A DNA stretch of 64,000 nucleotides from Rhizobium tropici CIAT 899 (GTDB lineage Bacteria > Pseudomonadota > Alphaproteobacteria > Rhizobiales > Rhizobiaceae), in assembly GCF_000330885.1 (NCBI RefSeq), contig NC_020059.1:3505501-3569500 (forward strand), written 5' to 3'. The notes under the pieces are model-generated. The model saw nothing but the letters and a program-made list of their open reading frames with translations, had not been told where the DNA came from and searched no databases. A program made the position numbers and the translations under genes. Below, in pieces: positions 15,849 to 25,959 of this stretch. Each line of letters starts with the position of its first letter. Position 1 is the first letter of the stretch.

Positions 15849-17300
15849 CTAGGCTGCCGTAATGCCGCTCGCAGCGGCATCCTTGTGTATCGCCCGCAGC
15901 TTTCGCATGGACGCTTTCAGCACGTCGAAGATCCGGGGATCGGCCGATTGCGCGACGTTGAACCGCATGAAGCGGCCGGCCGTCTCCGACAGGCTGAAAA
16001 CATTGCCGGGCGCGAGGATGACCCCTTCCGCGAGGCAAGCACGGGCAAGGTCGGCGGCATCAAGCCCTTCCGGAAGCCTGCACCAGAGAAACATGCCCGC
16101 ATGCGGCTTGAGCCATGGGGTGATACCGATCGCTTCCAGCCGGGCCGCAACCTCATCCATCGCCTTCGCAAGCCGGACGCGCAGCGCCTCGACATGCTTG
16201 CGATAACTTCCATCCTTCAGCGCGAGATAGATGAGCTCGGCCGACACTTGCCCGCAGCTGAAGCTGCTGGCGACCTTGAGATCGACGAGATCGTCGATCC
16301 ACTCGGGCTTCGCGGCGATGAAGCCGCAGCGAATGGAGGCCGAAAGCGTTTTCGAGAAACTGCCGATATGGATCACCCGGTCCAGCCCGTCATAGGCGGC
16401 CAGACGCGGCGCCGGCACCTGCTCGAAATCGGCGAAAATATCATCCTCGATGATGATGAGCCCGGAAGCATCCGCCAGCTTCAGCAACCGATGCGCCGTG
16501 ACGGGGGAAAGCGCCGCACCGGTCGGATTGTGAATGGCGGAGTTGGTGATGTAGAGCCGCGGCTTGTGCCGTTCGAGCACCTGGCCGAACAGCTCGACAT
16601 CCGGCCCCATCGGCGTGAAAGGCACGGAAACGACCTTGGCGCGATGCGCGCGCAGCAGTGCATGGAAATTGAAGTAGCAGGGATCGTCGACCACGACGGT
16701 ATCGCCGGGTTCCAGCAGGAACCGGCAGAGAAGATCGATCGCCTGCGTGCCCGATTCCGTCAGCATGATCTGATCCGGAGGCACGTTGATTCCATGTTCG
16801 CCCAGGCGCCGGGCCAGCAGCTGCCGCAATGGCGGCAGGCCGAGCGGTGTCCCGTAATTCGCAAGCACTCCGATATCGCCGCGCGCAAGTGTGCGCATCG
16901 CCTTGCGCAAGGCCGCCTGCGGCAGCCATGAAGGCGGCAGCCAGCCGCAGCCCGGTTTCATGGCATCGTCGCCGACTTCGAGCGATTGCCGCGAGATCCA
17001 CAGCGGATCGACATTGCGGCCCGATTTCTCTCCCGTTTCGGAGAGCGATAGGGGCGGCAGCGGCCCGCAGACATAGAAGCCGGATCCCGGCCGTGAGCGG
17101 ATCACCCCCTCGGCCGCAAGCCGTTCATAGGCCTCCACAACGGTCGAAACCGACACTCGCATCGTCTTGGAAAAGCTGCGCACGGAAGGAAGCCGCGCGC
17201 CGGGTACGAGGCTGCGCGTAGCGATGCGCTCTGATATCGCCGCCATCACGCCTTCGATCCGGGTCGTGCCGGCAGCGCCGGTCATCGAGAGACTATCCAT
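15849..17300 (-). CDS. MocR-type GntR/aminotransferase regulator
   Basis: About 483 residues from the ATG at 17300. Starts at 17321 and 17408 are possible but would place the operator repeat inside the gene. The N-terminal GntR winged helix contains ARLPSVRSFSKTMRVSVSTV and RSRPGSGFYV. A fold type I aminotransferase-like domain follows, with NYGTPLG, DDPCYFNFHALL and the PLP lysine in HIGSFSKTLSASIR. MocR proteins sense PLP or amino acid adducts and usually control a neighbouring gene. The divergent EamA transporter and the exact direct repeat between them fit that model. Confidence 0.93.
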   Translation of the reverse strand: MDSLSMTGAAGTTRIEGVMAAISERIATRSLVPGARLPSVRSFSKTMRVSVSTVVEAYERLAAEGVIRSRPGSGFYVCGPLPPLSLSETGEKSGRNVDPLWISRQSLEVGDDAMKPGCGWLPPSWLPQAALRKAMRTLARGDIGVLANYGTPLGLPPLRQLLARRLGEHGINVPPDQIMLTESGTQAIDLLCRFLLEPGDTVVVDDPCYFNFHALLRAHRAKVVSVPFTPMGPDVELFGQVLERHKPRLYITNSAIHNPTGAALSPVTAHRLLKLADASGLIIIEDDIFADFEQVPAPRLAAYDGLDRVIHIGSFSKTLSASIRCGFIAAKPEWIDDLVDLKVASSFSCGQVSAELIYLALKDGSYRKHVEALRVRLAKAMDEVAARLEAIGITPWLKPHAGMFLWCRLPEGLDAADLARACLAEGVILAPGNVFSLSETAGRFMRFNVAQSADPRIFDVLKASMRKLRAIHKDAAASGITAA

Positions 17301-17302
17301 CC

Positions 17303-17348
17303 GTACTGCACCTTCAACCATAACAGTTCGCATAGATTGTACTGCACC
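17303..17348. promoter_or_regulatory. Direct-repeat operator for the MocR regulator (candidate)
   Basis: GTACTGCACC occurs twice in the same orientation, at 17303-17312 and 17339-17348, 36 bp apart start to start, between the divergent MocR and EamA genes. GabR, TauR and PdxR (MocR class) bind spaced direct repeats, so arrangement and position fit. Confidence 0.6.
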
Positions 17349-17407
17349 GTCTCTGGTTCCGCCAGACAAATGCGCCGATACCGCGAAAGCCAATAGGAGC
17401 ATGCGCA

Positions 17408-18271
17408 ATGGACAAAACGACGACGGGATGGATCTACGGTTTGACGGGAGTGGTGATCTTCAGCGGCTCGCTGCCGGCAACGCGCGTAGCCGTCATGGAT
17501 TTCGACCCTCTGTTCCTGACCGTTGCCCGAGCCGTAATCGCCGGCCTTCTGGGTCTTGGCCTGTTGCTCGCTTTTCGCGAGAAGCGCCCGGCTCGCGGCG
17601 ACATCGTCTCGCTGACGATCATCGCCCTCGGCTGCGTCGTCGGCTTTCCGCTCTTGACGGCACTGGCGCTGAAGCATGTCACGTCAGCCCACTCGATCGT
17701 CTTCATCGGACTGCTGCCGTTGGCGACCGCCGTCTTCGGCGTACTGCGCGGCGGCGAGCGGCCCCGTCCGGCCTTCTGGGTATTCTCCATCCTCGGCAGC
17801 GCGCTGGTGTGCAGCTATGCGCTGGCACAGGGCCTATCGGCCTCGCCGGTCGGCGATCTCCTGATGCTTGCAGCCGTGATCGTCTGTGGCCTTGGCTATG
17901 CCGAAGGTGCCGTTCTCTCACGCCGGCTGGGCGGCTGGCAGGTCATCTGCTGGGCTCTCGTGCTGTCCCTGCCCGTCACCATCGCGCTCTGCTTCATGAC
18001 CATGCCGCACAGCATTGACGGTATCGGCGGCCCTGCCTGGCTCGGCCTCATCTATGTCTCGCTCTTCAGCATGCTGATCGGCTTCATCTTCTGGTATCGC
18101 GGGCTCGCCCAGGGTGGCATAGCCGCCGTCGGCCAGCTGCAATTCCTGCAGCCTTTCTTCGGCTTCGCGCTCGCCGCGGCCCTTCTCAAGGAAAGCGTCA
18201 GCTGGTCGATGCTCGTCGTAACCCTCGCCGTCGTCGCCTGCGTCGCCGGAGCCAGAAAATTCGCACATTGA
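17408..18271 (+). CDS. DMT/EamA-family transporter
   Basis: 287 residues with ten predicted membrane helices in two EamA repeats. It begins with a helix starting GWIYGLTGVVIFSGSLPATR and ends in a short positively charged tail. Family members export amino acids, their analogues or other small metabolites across the inner membrane. It is divergent from the MocR regulator across a 107-bp promoter with the direct repeat. MocR-EamA pairs are common, and the substrate is likely an amine or amino acid, but this is unproven. Confidence 0.9.
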   Translation: MDKTTTGWIYGLTGVVIFSGSLPATRVAVMDFDPLFLTVARAVIAGLLGLGLLLAFREKRPARGDIVSLTIIALGCVVGFPLLTALALKHVTSAHSIVFIGLLPLATAVFGVLRGGERPRPAFWVFSILGSALVCSYALAQGLSASPVGDLLMLAAVIVCGLGYAEGAVLSRRLGGWQVICWALVLSLPVTIALCFMTMPHSIDGIGGPAWLGLIYVSLFSMLIGFIFWYRGLAQGGIAAVGQLQFLQPFFGFALAAALLKESVSWSMLVVTLAVVACVAGARKFAH

Positions 18272-18303
18272 GACCATCACCCGGCAAATCAAGGCACTTG
18301 ATC

Positions 18304-18344
18304 TTCTAAACCGATCGGTCCATTTAAAGCCAATCAGTTTAGAA
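18304..18344. promoter_or_regulatory. TetR-type operator upstream of NTF2-like/TetR pair
   Basis: Inverted arms TTCTAAACCGAT (18304-18315) and ATCAGTTTAGAA (18333-18344), one mismatch. The left arm also contains the short palindrome ACCGATCGGT (18311-18320), the core seen in operators of LmrA/YxaF-type TetR regulators. It ends 10 bp before the NTF2-like start and is probably autoregulatory. Confidence 0.6.
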
Positions 18345-18354
18345 GAAGCACATC

Positions 18355-18819
18355 ATGCCGACCTCTCTCGTCCCACCTTTCACCCGCGAAACTGCGATCG
18401 CCAAGGTCCGCATGGCAGAGGATGGCTGGAACAGCCGCGATCCGGAGCGTGTCTCCAAGGTCTATACGGAGGACAGCCAGTGGCGGAACCGTGCTGAATT
18501 CCCGCGCGGCCGCAAGGAAATCGTCGAATTCCTGACGCGCAAATGGGCACGCGAACTGGACTATCGGCTGATCAAGGAACTCTGGGCCTTCGAGGACAAT
18601 CGCATCGCCGTGCGCTTTGCCTATGAATGGCATGACGATGGCGGCCATTGGTTCCGCTCCTATGGCAACGAGAATTGGGAATTCGACGCCGAGGGCCTGA
18701 TGCAGCGCCGTTTCGCCTCCATCAACGACATGCCCATCAGGGAAGAGGGCCGGAAATTCCACTGGCCGCTCGGCCGCCGGCCGGACGATCATCCTGGCCT
18801 CTCCGACCTCGGCCTTTGA
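18355..18819 (+). CDS. NTF2-like (DUF1348) family protein
   Basis: 154 residues, single domain of the nuclear-transport-factor-2/SnoaL fold. [22 protein letters not shown] and [23 protein letters not shown], read in short segments, match DUF1348 proteins. The catalytic role is unknown; such folds act as isomerases, hydrolases or ligand binders. It is the first gene of a two-gene unit with the TetR regulator, one base apart, behind a TetR-type operator. The target of the repressor is therefore probably this gene, which may detoxify the inducer. Confidence 0.85.
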   Translation: MPTSLVPPFTRETAIAKVRMAEDGWNSRDPERVSKVYTEDSQWRNRAEFPRGRKEIVEFLTRKWARELDYRLIKELWAFEDNRIAVRFAYEWHDDGGHWFRSYGNENWEFDAEGLMQRRFASINDMPIREEGRKFHWPLGRRPDDHPGLSDLGL

Positions 18820-18820
18820 G

Positions 18821-19384
18821 ATGGCGCGTACCGTCTTCGAAAAATCCGACGCCATTGCCCTCGTTGCCGAAGTCTATCGCGAGCTCGGCTACGAGGGCGC
18901 GTCGATGAGCGAAATCACCGCCCGTACCAAACTGTCCAAGGGCAGCCTCTATCACTTCTTTCCGGGCGGCAAGGAACAGATGGCCGCCGAGATCGTGGCC
19001 AATATCGACGCCTGGTTCGTGACCGAAATGTTCAAGCCGCTCGAAGAGGAAGAGCCGCGTGCCGCCATCGCCCGCATGTGGGAGACAACGGATAGCTATT
19101 TCCGCTCCGGCCGTCGCGTCTGCCTGATCGGCGCCTTTGCGCTGGACGAAACGCGCGACCGTTTCTCCGCTGCCATCCGAGGCTACTTTCATCATTGGAT
19201 CGAGGCGCTTTGTGGCGCTTTGCTCAGGGGCGGCGTGCCAGGTGCCGAGGCGAAAATGCTCGCTGAAGAGGCTGTCATCGGCATTCAGGGCGCGTTGACG
19301 CTTGCCAGAGCCCTTGAAGATGAGACGGTGTTTGGCAGAACCTTGGCGCGCCTAAAGCACCGGTTGGAAACCGCCCTCGGCTAA
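18821..19384 (+). CDS. TetR/AcrR-family regulator (LmrA/YxaF-like)
   Basis: 187 residues. The N-terminal helix-turn-helix is in MSEITARTKLSKGSLYHFF, followed by GGKEQMAAEIV typical of the YxaF/LmrA branch. The C-terminal ligand domain has CLIGAFALDETRD. The ATG follows the stop of the NTF2-like gene by one base. It would repress the pair by binding the inverted repeat at 18304-18344. Confidence 0.9.
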   Translation: MARTVFEKSDAIALVAEVYRELGYEGASMSEITARTKLSKGSLYHFFPGGKEQMAAEIVANIDAWFVTEMFKPLEEEEPRAAIARMWETTDSYFRSGRRVCLIGAFALDETRDRFSAAIRGYFHHWIEALCGALLRGGVPGAEAKMLAEEAVIGIQGALTLARALEDETVFGRTLARLKHRLETALG

Positions 19385-19663
19385 AGCCATTTCATCGACG
19401 CGAATCACCGGACTATCGATGCTTCGCCCTTGCCGAATGCGCTCGTACTATTAGCTATTCCTCCACTTTTGCTGACGATATCCCCGAAAATCGCCGGGAA
19501 ACGGCATCTCCAGGCCCACGAGGTTGGGGATGACTACTTCAACAACCCACTGATATTAAAGAATCCTCCACAAAAGTATGTCATCGTTAATCATCTTTGA
19601 TTTGCAACTATCCAAGCTCCCATGTTCAGCAGGGAATGGGAGCATCGAGGAGATGGATAGAAG

Positions 19664-20989
19664 ATGCTGCAGCAGGTAAACGAAACCGACGACGCGCTGA
19701 TCGACCAATTGCAACGCTCGGCGTTCGACTATTTCATGCTCTATACCAATCCGGAAAACGGACTGGTGGCGGATACGTCGATCAAGACGAGCCATTGCAG
19801 CATTGCCGCCGTCGGCTTCGCGCTATCGAGCTATCCGGTCGCCGTCGAGCGCGGCTGGATCAGCCGCGCCGATGCCGCAAAACGGGTATTGGCCGCCCTC
19901 GATTTCTTTGCCGACAGCCAGCAGGGCACCGAACGCGGCGCCACCGGCCATCGCGGTTTCTATTATCACTTCCTTTACATGGAAACCGGCAAGCGCGCCT
20001 GGAACAGCGAGCTTTCGACGATCGATACCGGTCTGCTGCTGCTCGGCGTCTTGACAGCCGCCGCCTATTTCACCGGAAACAGCCAGGTCGAGCGCGATCT
20101 CCGCAAGCAGGCGAAATTTCTCTATGAGCGTTGCGACTGGCATTGGGCCTTGAACAAGGGCCAGACCATCAGCATGGGCTGGAAACCGGCCAGCGGCTTC
20201 CTGCGCTGGCGCTATCAGGGCTATGACGAGGCGATTTTCCTCTATTTGCTGGCGCTCGCCTCGCCGACGCATGCGATCCCATCCTCCAGCTACGACGCCT
20301 TTGCCTCGACCTATACTTGGATGATGTTCAAGGACGCGCCCTTTCTCTATGCTGGGCCGCTGTTCATCCACCTCTTCTCGCATGCCTGGATCGATTTCCG
20401 TGACATCCGCGACAAGCACGTCGCCGACAAGGACACCGATTACTTCCGCAATACCCAGGCGGCAATTGCGGTGCAGCGCGATTACACCGAGCGCAATCCC
20501 GGCCATTTCGTCGGCTATACGAAGGATATCTGGGGCCTTTCCGCCTGTGACGGTCCGAACCCGACTGGCACCAAACATAGCCTGCGCTATGCCCCGAAAG
20601 TCTTCGGCTATGCCGCCCGCGGCGCGCCGCTGGGTCCCGACGACGGCACCATCGCCCCATGGGGACCGCTATCCTGCCTGCCGTTCGACCGCGAAGCGGC
20701 GCTCGATGGCACGCGGGCGCTGCTTTCAACCTATCCCAACCTGCTGCTCGACGGCCGCTTCCCCGGCGGCTTCAATCCGAGCGTGAAAGGCCCCGGCCCG
20801 GAAGGATGGGTGGACGACCGCTCGGTGGCGATCGACCAGGGGCTACTGGTCATGATGATCGAAAACGCCCGCACCGGCATGATCTGGGACCTCATGCGGC
20901 AATCTCCGATCCTCCGCACCGGCCTGGAACGCGCCGGCTTCACCGGCGGCTGGCTGGACGAGAAAAAGGCAAAGCCTGCCATCGCTTGA
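19664..20989 (+). CDS. Glycoamylase-domain glycoside hydrolase (GH144-like, probable beta-1,2-glucanase)
   Basis: 441 residues forming an (alpha/alpha)6-type barrel. GFYYHFLYMETGKRAW, STIDTGLLLLG, FLRWRYQGYDEAIFLY and FSHAWIDFRD match the PF10091 glycoamylase domain. That domain occurs in GH144 endo-beta-1,2-glucanases and in the cyclic glucan synthase NdvB/ChvB. There is no signal peptide, so it would be cytosolic, or exported by another route. Rhizobia make cyclic beta-1,2-glucans, which makes turnover of these a plausible role. It stands alone, with 279 bp upstream in which I see no gene. Confidence 0.8.
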   Translation: MLQQVNETDDALIDQLQRSAFDYFMLYTNPENGLVADTSIKTSHCSIAAVGFALSSYPVAVERGWISRADAAKRVLAALDFFADSQQGTERGATGHRGFYYHFLYMETGKRAWNSELSTIDTGLLLLGVLTAAAYFTGNSQVERDLRKQAKFLYERCDWHWALNKGQTISMGWKPASGFLRWRYQGYDEAIFLYLLALASPTHAIPSSSYDAFASTYTWMMFKDAPFLYAGPLFIHLFSHAWIDFRDIRDKHVADKDTDYFRNTQAAIAVQRDYTERNPGHFVGYTKDIWGLSACDGPNPTGTKHSLRYAPKVFGYAARGAPLGPDDGTIAPWGPLSCLPFDREAALDGTRALLSTYPNLLLDGRFPGGFNPSVKGPGPEGWVDDRSVAIDQGLLVMMIENARTGMIWDLMRQSPILRTGLERAGFTGGWLDEKKAKPAIA

Positions 20990-21046
20990 TCTGCCGATCG
21001 CGGTGGCCATCAGATGGCTCCGTCAATACAGCGGCTATCTGCCAAG

Positions 21047-21184
21047 CCCCTCACCCTAGCCCTCTCCCCGCAAGCGGGGCGAGGGGACGATCGAGCCAAC
21101 CAACTATCCTCTGATCAATGCAGCGCCCTGTTTTGCGCCATACCTTCCTCGCCCCGCTGCGGGGAGAGGGCTGGGGTGAGGGGC
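21047..21184. repeat. Pair of palindromic intergenic repeats (inverted)
   Basis: Two copies of a ~38-bp unit: CCCCTCACCCTAGCC plus CTCCCCGCAAGCGGGG (21047-21087) and its inverted copy ending in GGGGTGAGGGG (21147-21184). Each unit holds its own small palindrome, and together they make a long inverted repeat around ~60 bp of unrelated DNA. The pair lies between the convergent glucanase and dpkA-like genes. Similar pairs occur at 25652 and 33651. Confidence 0.85.
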
Positions 21185-21237
21185 CGTGTATGCAAGCGCG
21201 GCAAACACACACTCACCCGACTAGCACCTTTGACATC

Positions 21238-22227
21238 TCAAAGCCTCTCGATTGCCGCAATCACCTCATCCTCGACGGTAACCCCCTCCGTCAACGCAAG
21301 ATGTCGTGCACTCTGCCCGCGCCGGCCGGGCAGACGGACGTTCGGATCGCGGGTGATTTCGCCTGCCAGCAAGGCCAGCCGTTGTGCCGTATCCCCGGCA
21401 CTCGTCGCCTCCGGATTGATGGCAATGATCGTGTGCCCGAGCGCCGGCGGAGCGCCTTTGTCGTCGAAAAGCGAGGAAGCCTCGAAGGCGTAGTTGGCGC
21501 CGGTCAGGCCGGCCGCCAGAATTTCGACCATGAAGGCAAGTGCCGCACCCTTGGCATCGCCGGCCGGGACCATCGTCCCGGCCAGAGCCTCTTCGGCATC
21601 CGTGGTCGGCCTGCCCTCGCGATCGAAAGCCCAGTCCGCGGGGATCGAAGCGCCCTGCTGCCGCGCCGCCATCACCTTGCCGCGCGCCACCTTGGACAGC
21701 GCGAGGTCGATGACAACAGGCTCGTCGCCAGGAAGCGGTGCGGCGAAAGCGATCGGGTTGGTGCCGAAAACAGGTGTCTTGCCGCCCCAGGGCGCCATGG
21801 AGGCCGGCGCATTGGCGACCATCAGCGCCACCAGCCCTTGATCGGCAAAACGCTCGACCGTCAGGCCCATGACGCCGGCATGATGCGAACGGCTGATGGC
21901 GGCAAGCGCAATCCCCTGCTCCCGGGCGACAGCCGGAAGCTCGGCAACGGCAAGGTCGAGCGCGGGATAGGCATAGCCGTTGCCGGCATCGATGCGCAGC
22001 ACGGCAGGAGAAGGCCGGCTGAGCTGCGGCTGAGCGAAGCCATCGACCTTACCAACCTTGGCCTGTCCGGCATAGGCAGGCACGCGCCGCAGCCCATGAC
22101 CACTCTGCCCGGCGGCCTCCGCCGCGACGAGCGCGACCGCCACCGAGCGGGCATTCGCATCACTCACCTTGCTTCGCCGCAGAGCCGCCACAACAAGCGT
22201 TTCAGCTTCGGCGAGCGACAGGTGCAT
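21238..22227 (-). CDS. dpkA: Ldh-family imine reductase, probable delta1-piperideine-2-carboxylate reductase (DpkA-like)
   Basis: 329 residues of the malate/L-lactate dehydrogenase (YlbC/DpkA) family, a NAD(P)H enzyme fold distinct from Rossmann LDH. Typical segments are SGHGLRRVPAYAG, ISRSHHAGVMG with the catalytic His, FGTNPIAFAAPL and DLALSKVARGKV. DpkA reduces delta1-piperideine-2-carboxylate to L-pipecolate. It is the third gene of an operon with an L-pipecolate oxidase and a piperideine-6-carboxylate dehydrogenase, which gives a complete D-lysine/pipecolate route. Delta1-pyrroline-2-carboxylate reduction (hydroxyproline pathway) is an alternative, and many enzymes do both. Confidence 0.75.
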   Translation of the reverse strand: MHLSLAEAETLVVAALRRSKVSDANARSVAVALVAAEAAGQSGHGLRRVPAYAGQAKVGKVDGFAQPQLSRPSPAVLRIDAGNGYAYPALDLAVAELPAVAREQGIALAAISRSHHAGVMGLTVERFADQGLVALMVANAPASMAPWGGKTPVFGTNPIAFAAPLPGDEPVVIDLALSKVARGKVMAARQQGASIPADWAFDREGRPTTDAEEALAGTMVPAGDAKGAALAFMVEILAAGLTGANYAFEASSLFDDKGAPPALGHTIIAINPEATSAGDTAQRLALLAGEITRDPNVRLPGRRGQSARHLALTEGVTVEDEVIAAIERL

Positions 22228-22308
22228 GAGACAAGATCCTGAACAAGATGGGAGGTTAAGGGACCTTCTACGCCCTCATTCGCCTCATCGCAACGCAGCA
22301 AAGTGCCA

Positions 22309-23844
<1,536 letters not shown>

Positions 23845-23880
23845 CTTGTTTCCTCTTCCCGTAATGCCGGTTCGATTATT

Positions 23881-25164
23881 TTACACCCGGGCACCGACGA
23901 AATGCGCAGCCTGGGCGCCCGCCTCGTACCACATTTCCTTTGCCGCCCTGAAGCTCGGCTCGACGATATCGGTCACCGGCAGCGGCAGATCGGCCTCGGA
24001 AATCTGCCCGAGAATATGGCCGGCCAACACCTTGCCGAACACGGTGCCGGGCGCAATCCCGCGGCCATTATAGCCGGAGAAGCCGACGACATTCTGATCC
24101 AGCTTGTGAAAACGGGGCAGCGCATTGTCGGTCATGCCGATCTTGCCATACCATTCGCATTCGAAGGGAATGTCGCCGAGCTGCGGAAAGAGCTTTCTGA
24201 TCGACCGCCGAGCCCAGTTCTTGTGGATGGCAAGACCGGTGTTGCGCAGCGCACCGACGCTGCCGAAAACGAGCCGGCCGGCCTGATCCATGCGGAAGGA
24301 CGAGAGCACTTCTTTCGTATCCCAAGCCCCTTCGCGTCCGGGCAGCACGGATTTGCGCAAGTTGTCGCCGAGGGGGACGGTGGCGAAATTGAAATAGGGC
24401 AGATGCACCTGTTCGTTCCGCACCATTTCCCAGGGACCGGTGCTGTAGGCGTCCGTGGCCACCACGATCCAGTCGGCGCTGACCTTGCCGCCATCGGTCG
24501 AAACCACCCATTTCGCACCACTTCTTTCCGTCGATGTCACGCGGCTGCCGGTGTGAATGGTAACGCCGGCTTTGACTACGGCATGGGCAAGGCCGCGCGC
24601 ATAGGCAAGCGGCTGCAGCGTGCCGGCGCGCATGTCGAGCAGTGCCCCCGCATAGGCCGAACTGCCGACCCGGCGTTCCGTTTCCCGCGCATCCAGCACC
24701 GTGACCGGCGCGCCGCGCTTGCCCCATTGCCGGGCGCGCTCCTCGATTTCCTTCAGTCCCTCCGGCCCGACGGCGCAATGCAACGTGCCGTTGCGCTCGA
24801 GCTCACAAGCGATGCCGTGCTTGTCGATCAGCTCCATGACCAGCTTCGGCCCATTGCCAAGCAGATCGAGCAGCCGCTCGCCATGGACGGCGCCGAGTTC
24901 GCCCGGCAAATCGTCCGGCATCACCCACATGCCGGCATTGATGAGACCGACATTCCGCCCCGCCCCCCCAAAGCCGATTTCATTGGCTTCCAGCAGCACG
25001 ACGCTGGTGCCGGATTCCGCCAGATGCAACGCCGTCGAAAGACCGGTATAGCCGCCCCCGACCACCACGACATCGGCGGAAACTTCGCCGGAAAGTGGCT
25101 TCGTTGCTGGCGGCGAGGGGGCGGTTTTTTCCCAGAGACCATGGGAGCGTTGGTCATTCAGCAT
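23881..25164 (-). CDS. amaA: FAD-dependent L-pipecolate oxidase (DAO family)
   Basis: 427 residues. The N-terminal dinucleotide motif is VVVVGGGYTGLSTALHLAE, followed by LLEANEIGFGGAGRN with the glycine-rich FAD loop. The C-terminal block FSGYNGRGIAPGT contacts the isoalloxazine in the D-amino-acid-oxidase/glycine-oxidase-like family. By itself it could oxidise many secondary amines. Adjacency to amaB and the DpkA-like gene supports L-pipecolate as substrate, with piperideine-6-carboxylate as product. It is the first gene of the operon; the RAM-domain gene is divergent across ~207 bp. Confidence 0.85.
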   Translation of the reverse strand: MLNDQRSHGLWEKTAPSPPATKPLSGEVSADVVVVGGGYTGLSTALHLAESGTSVVLLEANEIGFGGAGRNVGLINAGMWVMPDDLPGELGAVHGERLLDLLGNGPKLVMELIDKHGIACELERNGTLHCAVGPEGLKEIEERARQWGKRGAPVTVLDARETERRVGSSAYAGALLDMRAGTLQPLAYARGLAHAVVKAGVTIHTGSRVTSTERSGAKWVVSTDGGKVSADWIVVATDAYSTGPWEMVRNEQVHLPYFNFATVPLGDNLRKSVLPGREGAWDTKEVLSSFRMDQAGRLVFGSVGALRNTGLAIHKNWARRSIRKLFPQLGDIPFECEWYGKIGMTDNALPRFHKLDQNVVGFSGYNGRGIAPGTVFGKVLAGHILGQISEADLPLPVTDIVEPSFRAAKEMWYEAGAQAAHFVGARV

Positions 25165-25371
25165 GAAATCGGTCCAATCGACAGAGATAATCGCGCCAAT
25201 CTAGCGCCATGCTCGAAATTGCGGAAGCGGCAAGAGCGACATCCGATGGACATGGCATGATGCCAAAAAATCATCGGCTTTGGAGAAAAACTTGCATGGC
25301 GGCGGCGCTTTCGACCATGATAGAGAAAAGCCGGCCGCGATCGCGGTCGCAGGCAAAAGCAGGACATTCTC

Positions 25372-25608
25372 ATGAAGCCCATTTTCGTTCAGCTCCAATG
25401 CGCCCCCGGCAAGACCTACGAGGTCGCCGACGCCATCTACCAGACGGAGTTGGTTTCGGAACTGTATTCCACGAGCGGCGACTACGACCTCCTGATGAAG
25501 GTCTACATTGCCGAAGAGCAGGATATCGGCAAATTCATCAACGACCACATCGCCAACATCCCCGGCATCGTCCGCTCGCTGACGACGCTAACCTTCCGAG
25601 CGTTTTGA
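25372..25608 (+). CDS. Stand-alone Lrp/AsnC ligand-binding (RAM) domain protein
   Basis: 78 residues covering just the effector/oligomerisation half of Lrp/AsnC proteins: FVQLQCAPGKTYEVADAIYQ, STSGDYDLLMKVYI with the GDYD turn, and a final TLTFRAF strand. There is no DNA-binding helix-turn-helix. Such proteins bind amino acids and can modulate full-length Lrp relatives by mixed oligomers. Being divergent from the amaA-amaB-dpkA operon suggests it senses lysine or pipecolate. The 5' region has no upstream frame that could supply an HTH. Confidence 0.88.
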   Translation: MKPIFVQLQCAPGKTYEVADAIYQTELVSELYSTSGDYDLLMKVYIAEEQDIGKFINDHIANIPGIVRSLTTLTFRAF

Positions 25609-25651
25609 GAGGTGCGGACTTCGGGTCGATACATCATCTACTTCGAAATTG

Positions 25652-25788
25652 CCCCTCACCCCAACCCTCTCCCCGTTTCGACGGGGAGAGGGAGCTCATC
25701 GAGCTTCACGGCAAGGACACGAGCACGCAGCAAACACGAAAACAGTCCCCCCTCCCCGCAAGCGGGGAGAGGGCTAGGGTGAGGGGCA
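25652..25788. repeat. Pair of palindromic intergenic repeats in 25609-25959
   Basis: CCCCTCACCCCAACCC plus CTCCCCGTTTCGACGGGGAG (25652-25692) and the inverted copy CTCCCCGCAAGCGGGGAG plus GGTGAGGGG (25748-25788). Same family and inverted arrangement as 21047-21184. The rest of the 351-bp gap between the RAM gene and the GT4 gene holds no feature I can support beyond the GT4 ribosome binding site. Confidence 0.85.
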
Positions 25789-25959
25789 GCCGCCTGCCCC
25801 GCTATTAACCCTCTTGCCCGAAACCGCGCGGCTTTCCGCCTGCGATTAAACCCTTTTTAACCGACCCGATGATCTGCTTCGCCGACTGATCAACGGGCGG
25901 CGCGCTGCAGCGTCGGATTGCTCGCCATGCGGCGCTGCATAGAGGTCGAGGGTGGATCG

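Noticed and set aside
25652..25788. CRISPR-like repeat-spacer arrangement
   Set aside because: There are only two units, in opposite orientation, each internally palindromic, with no cas genes. They belong to a dispersed intergenic repeat family.
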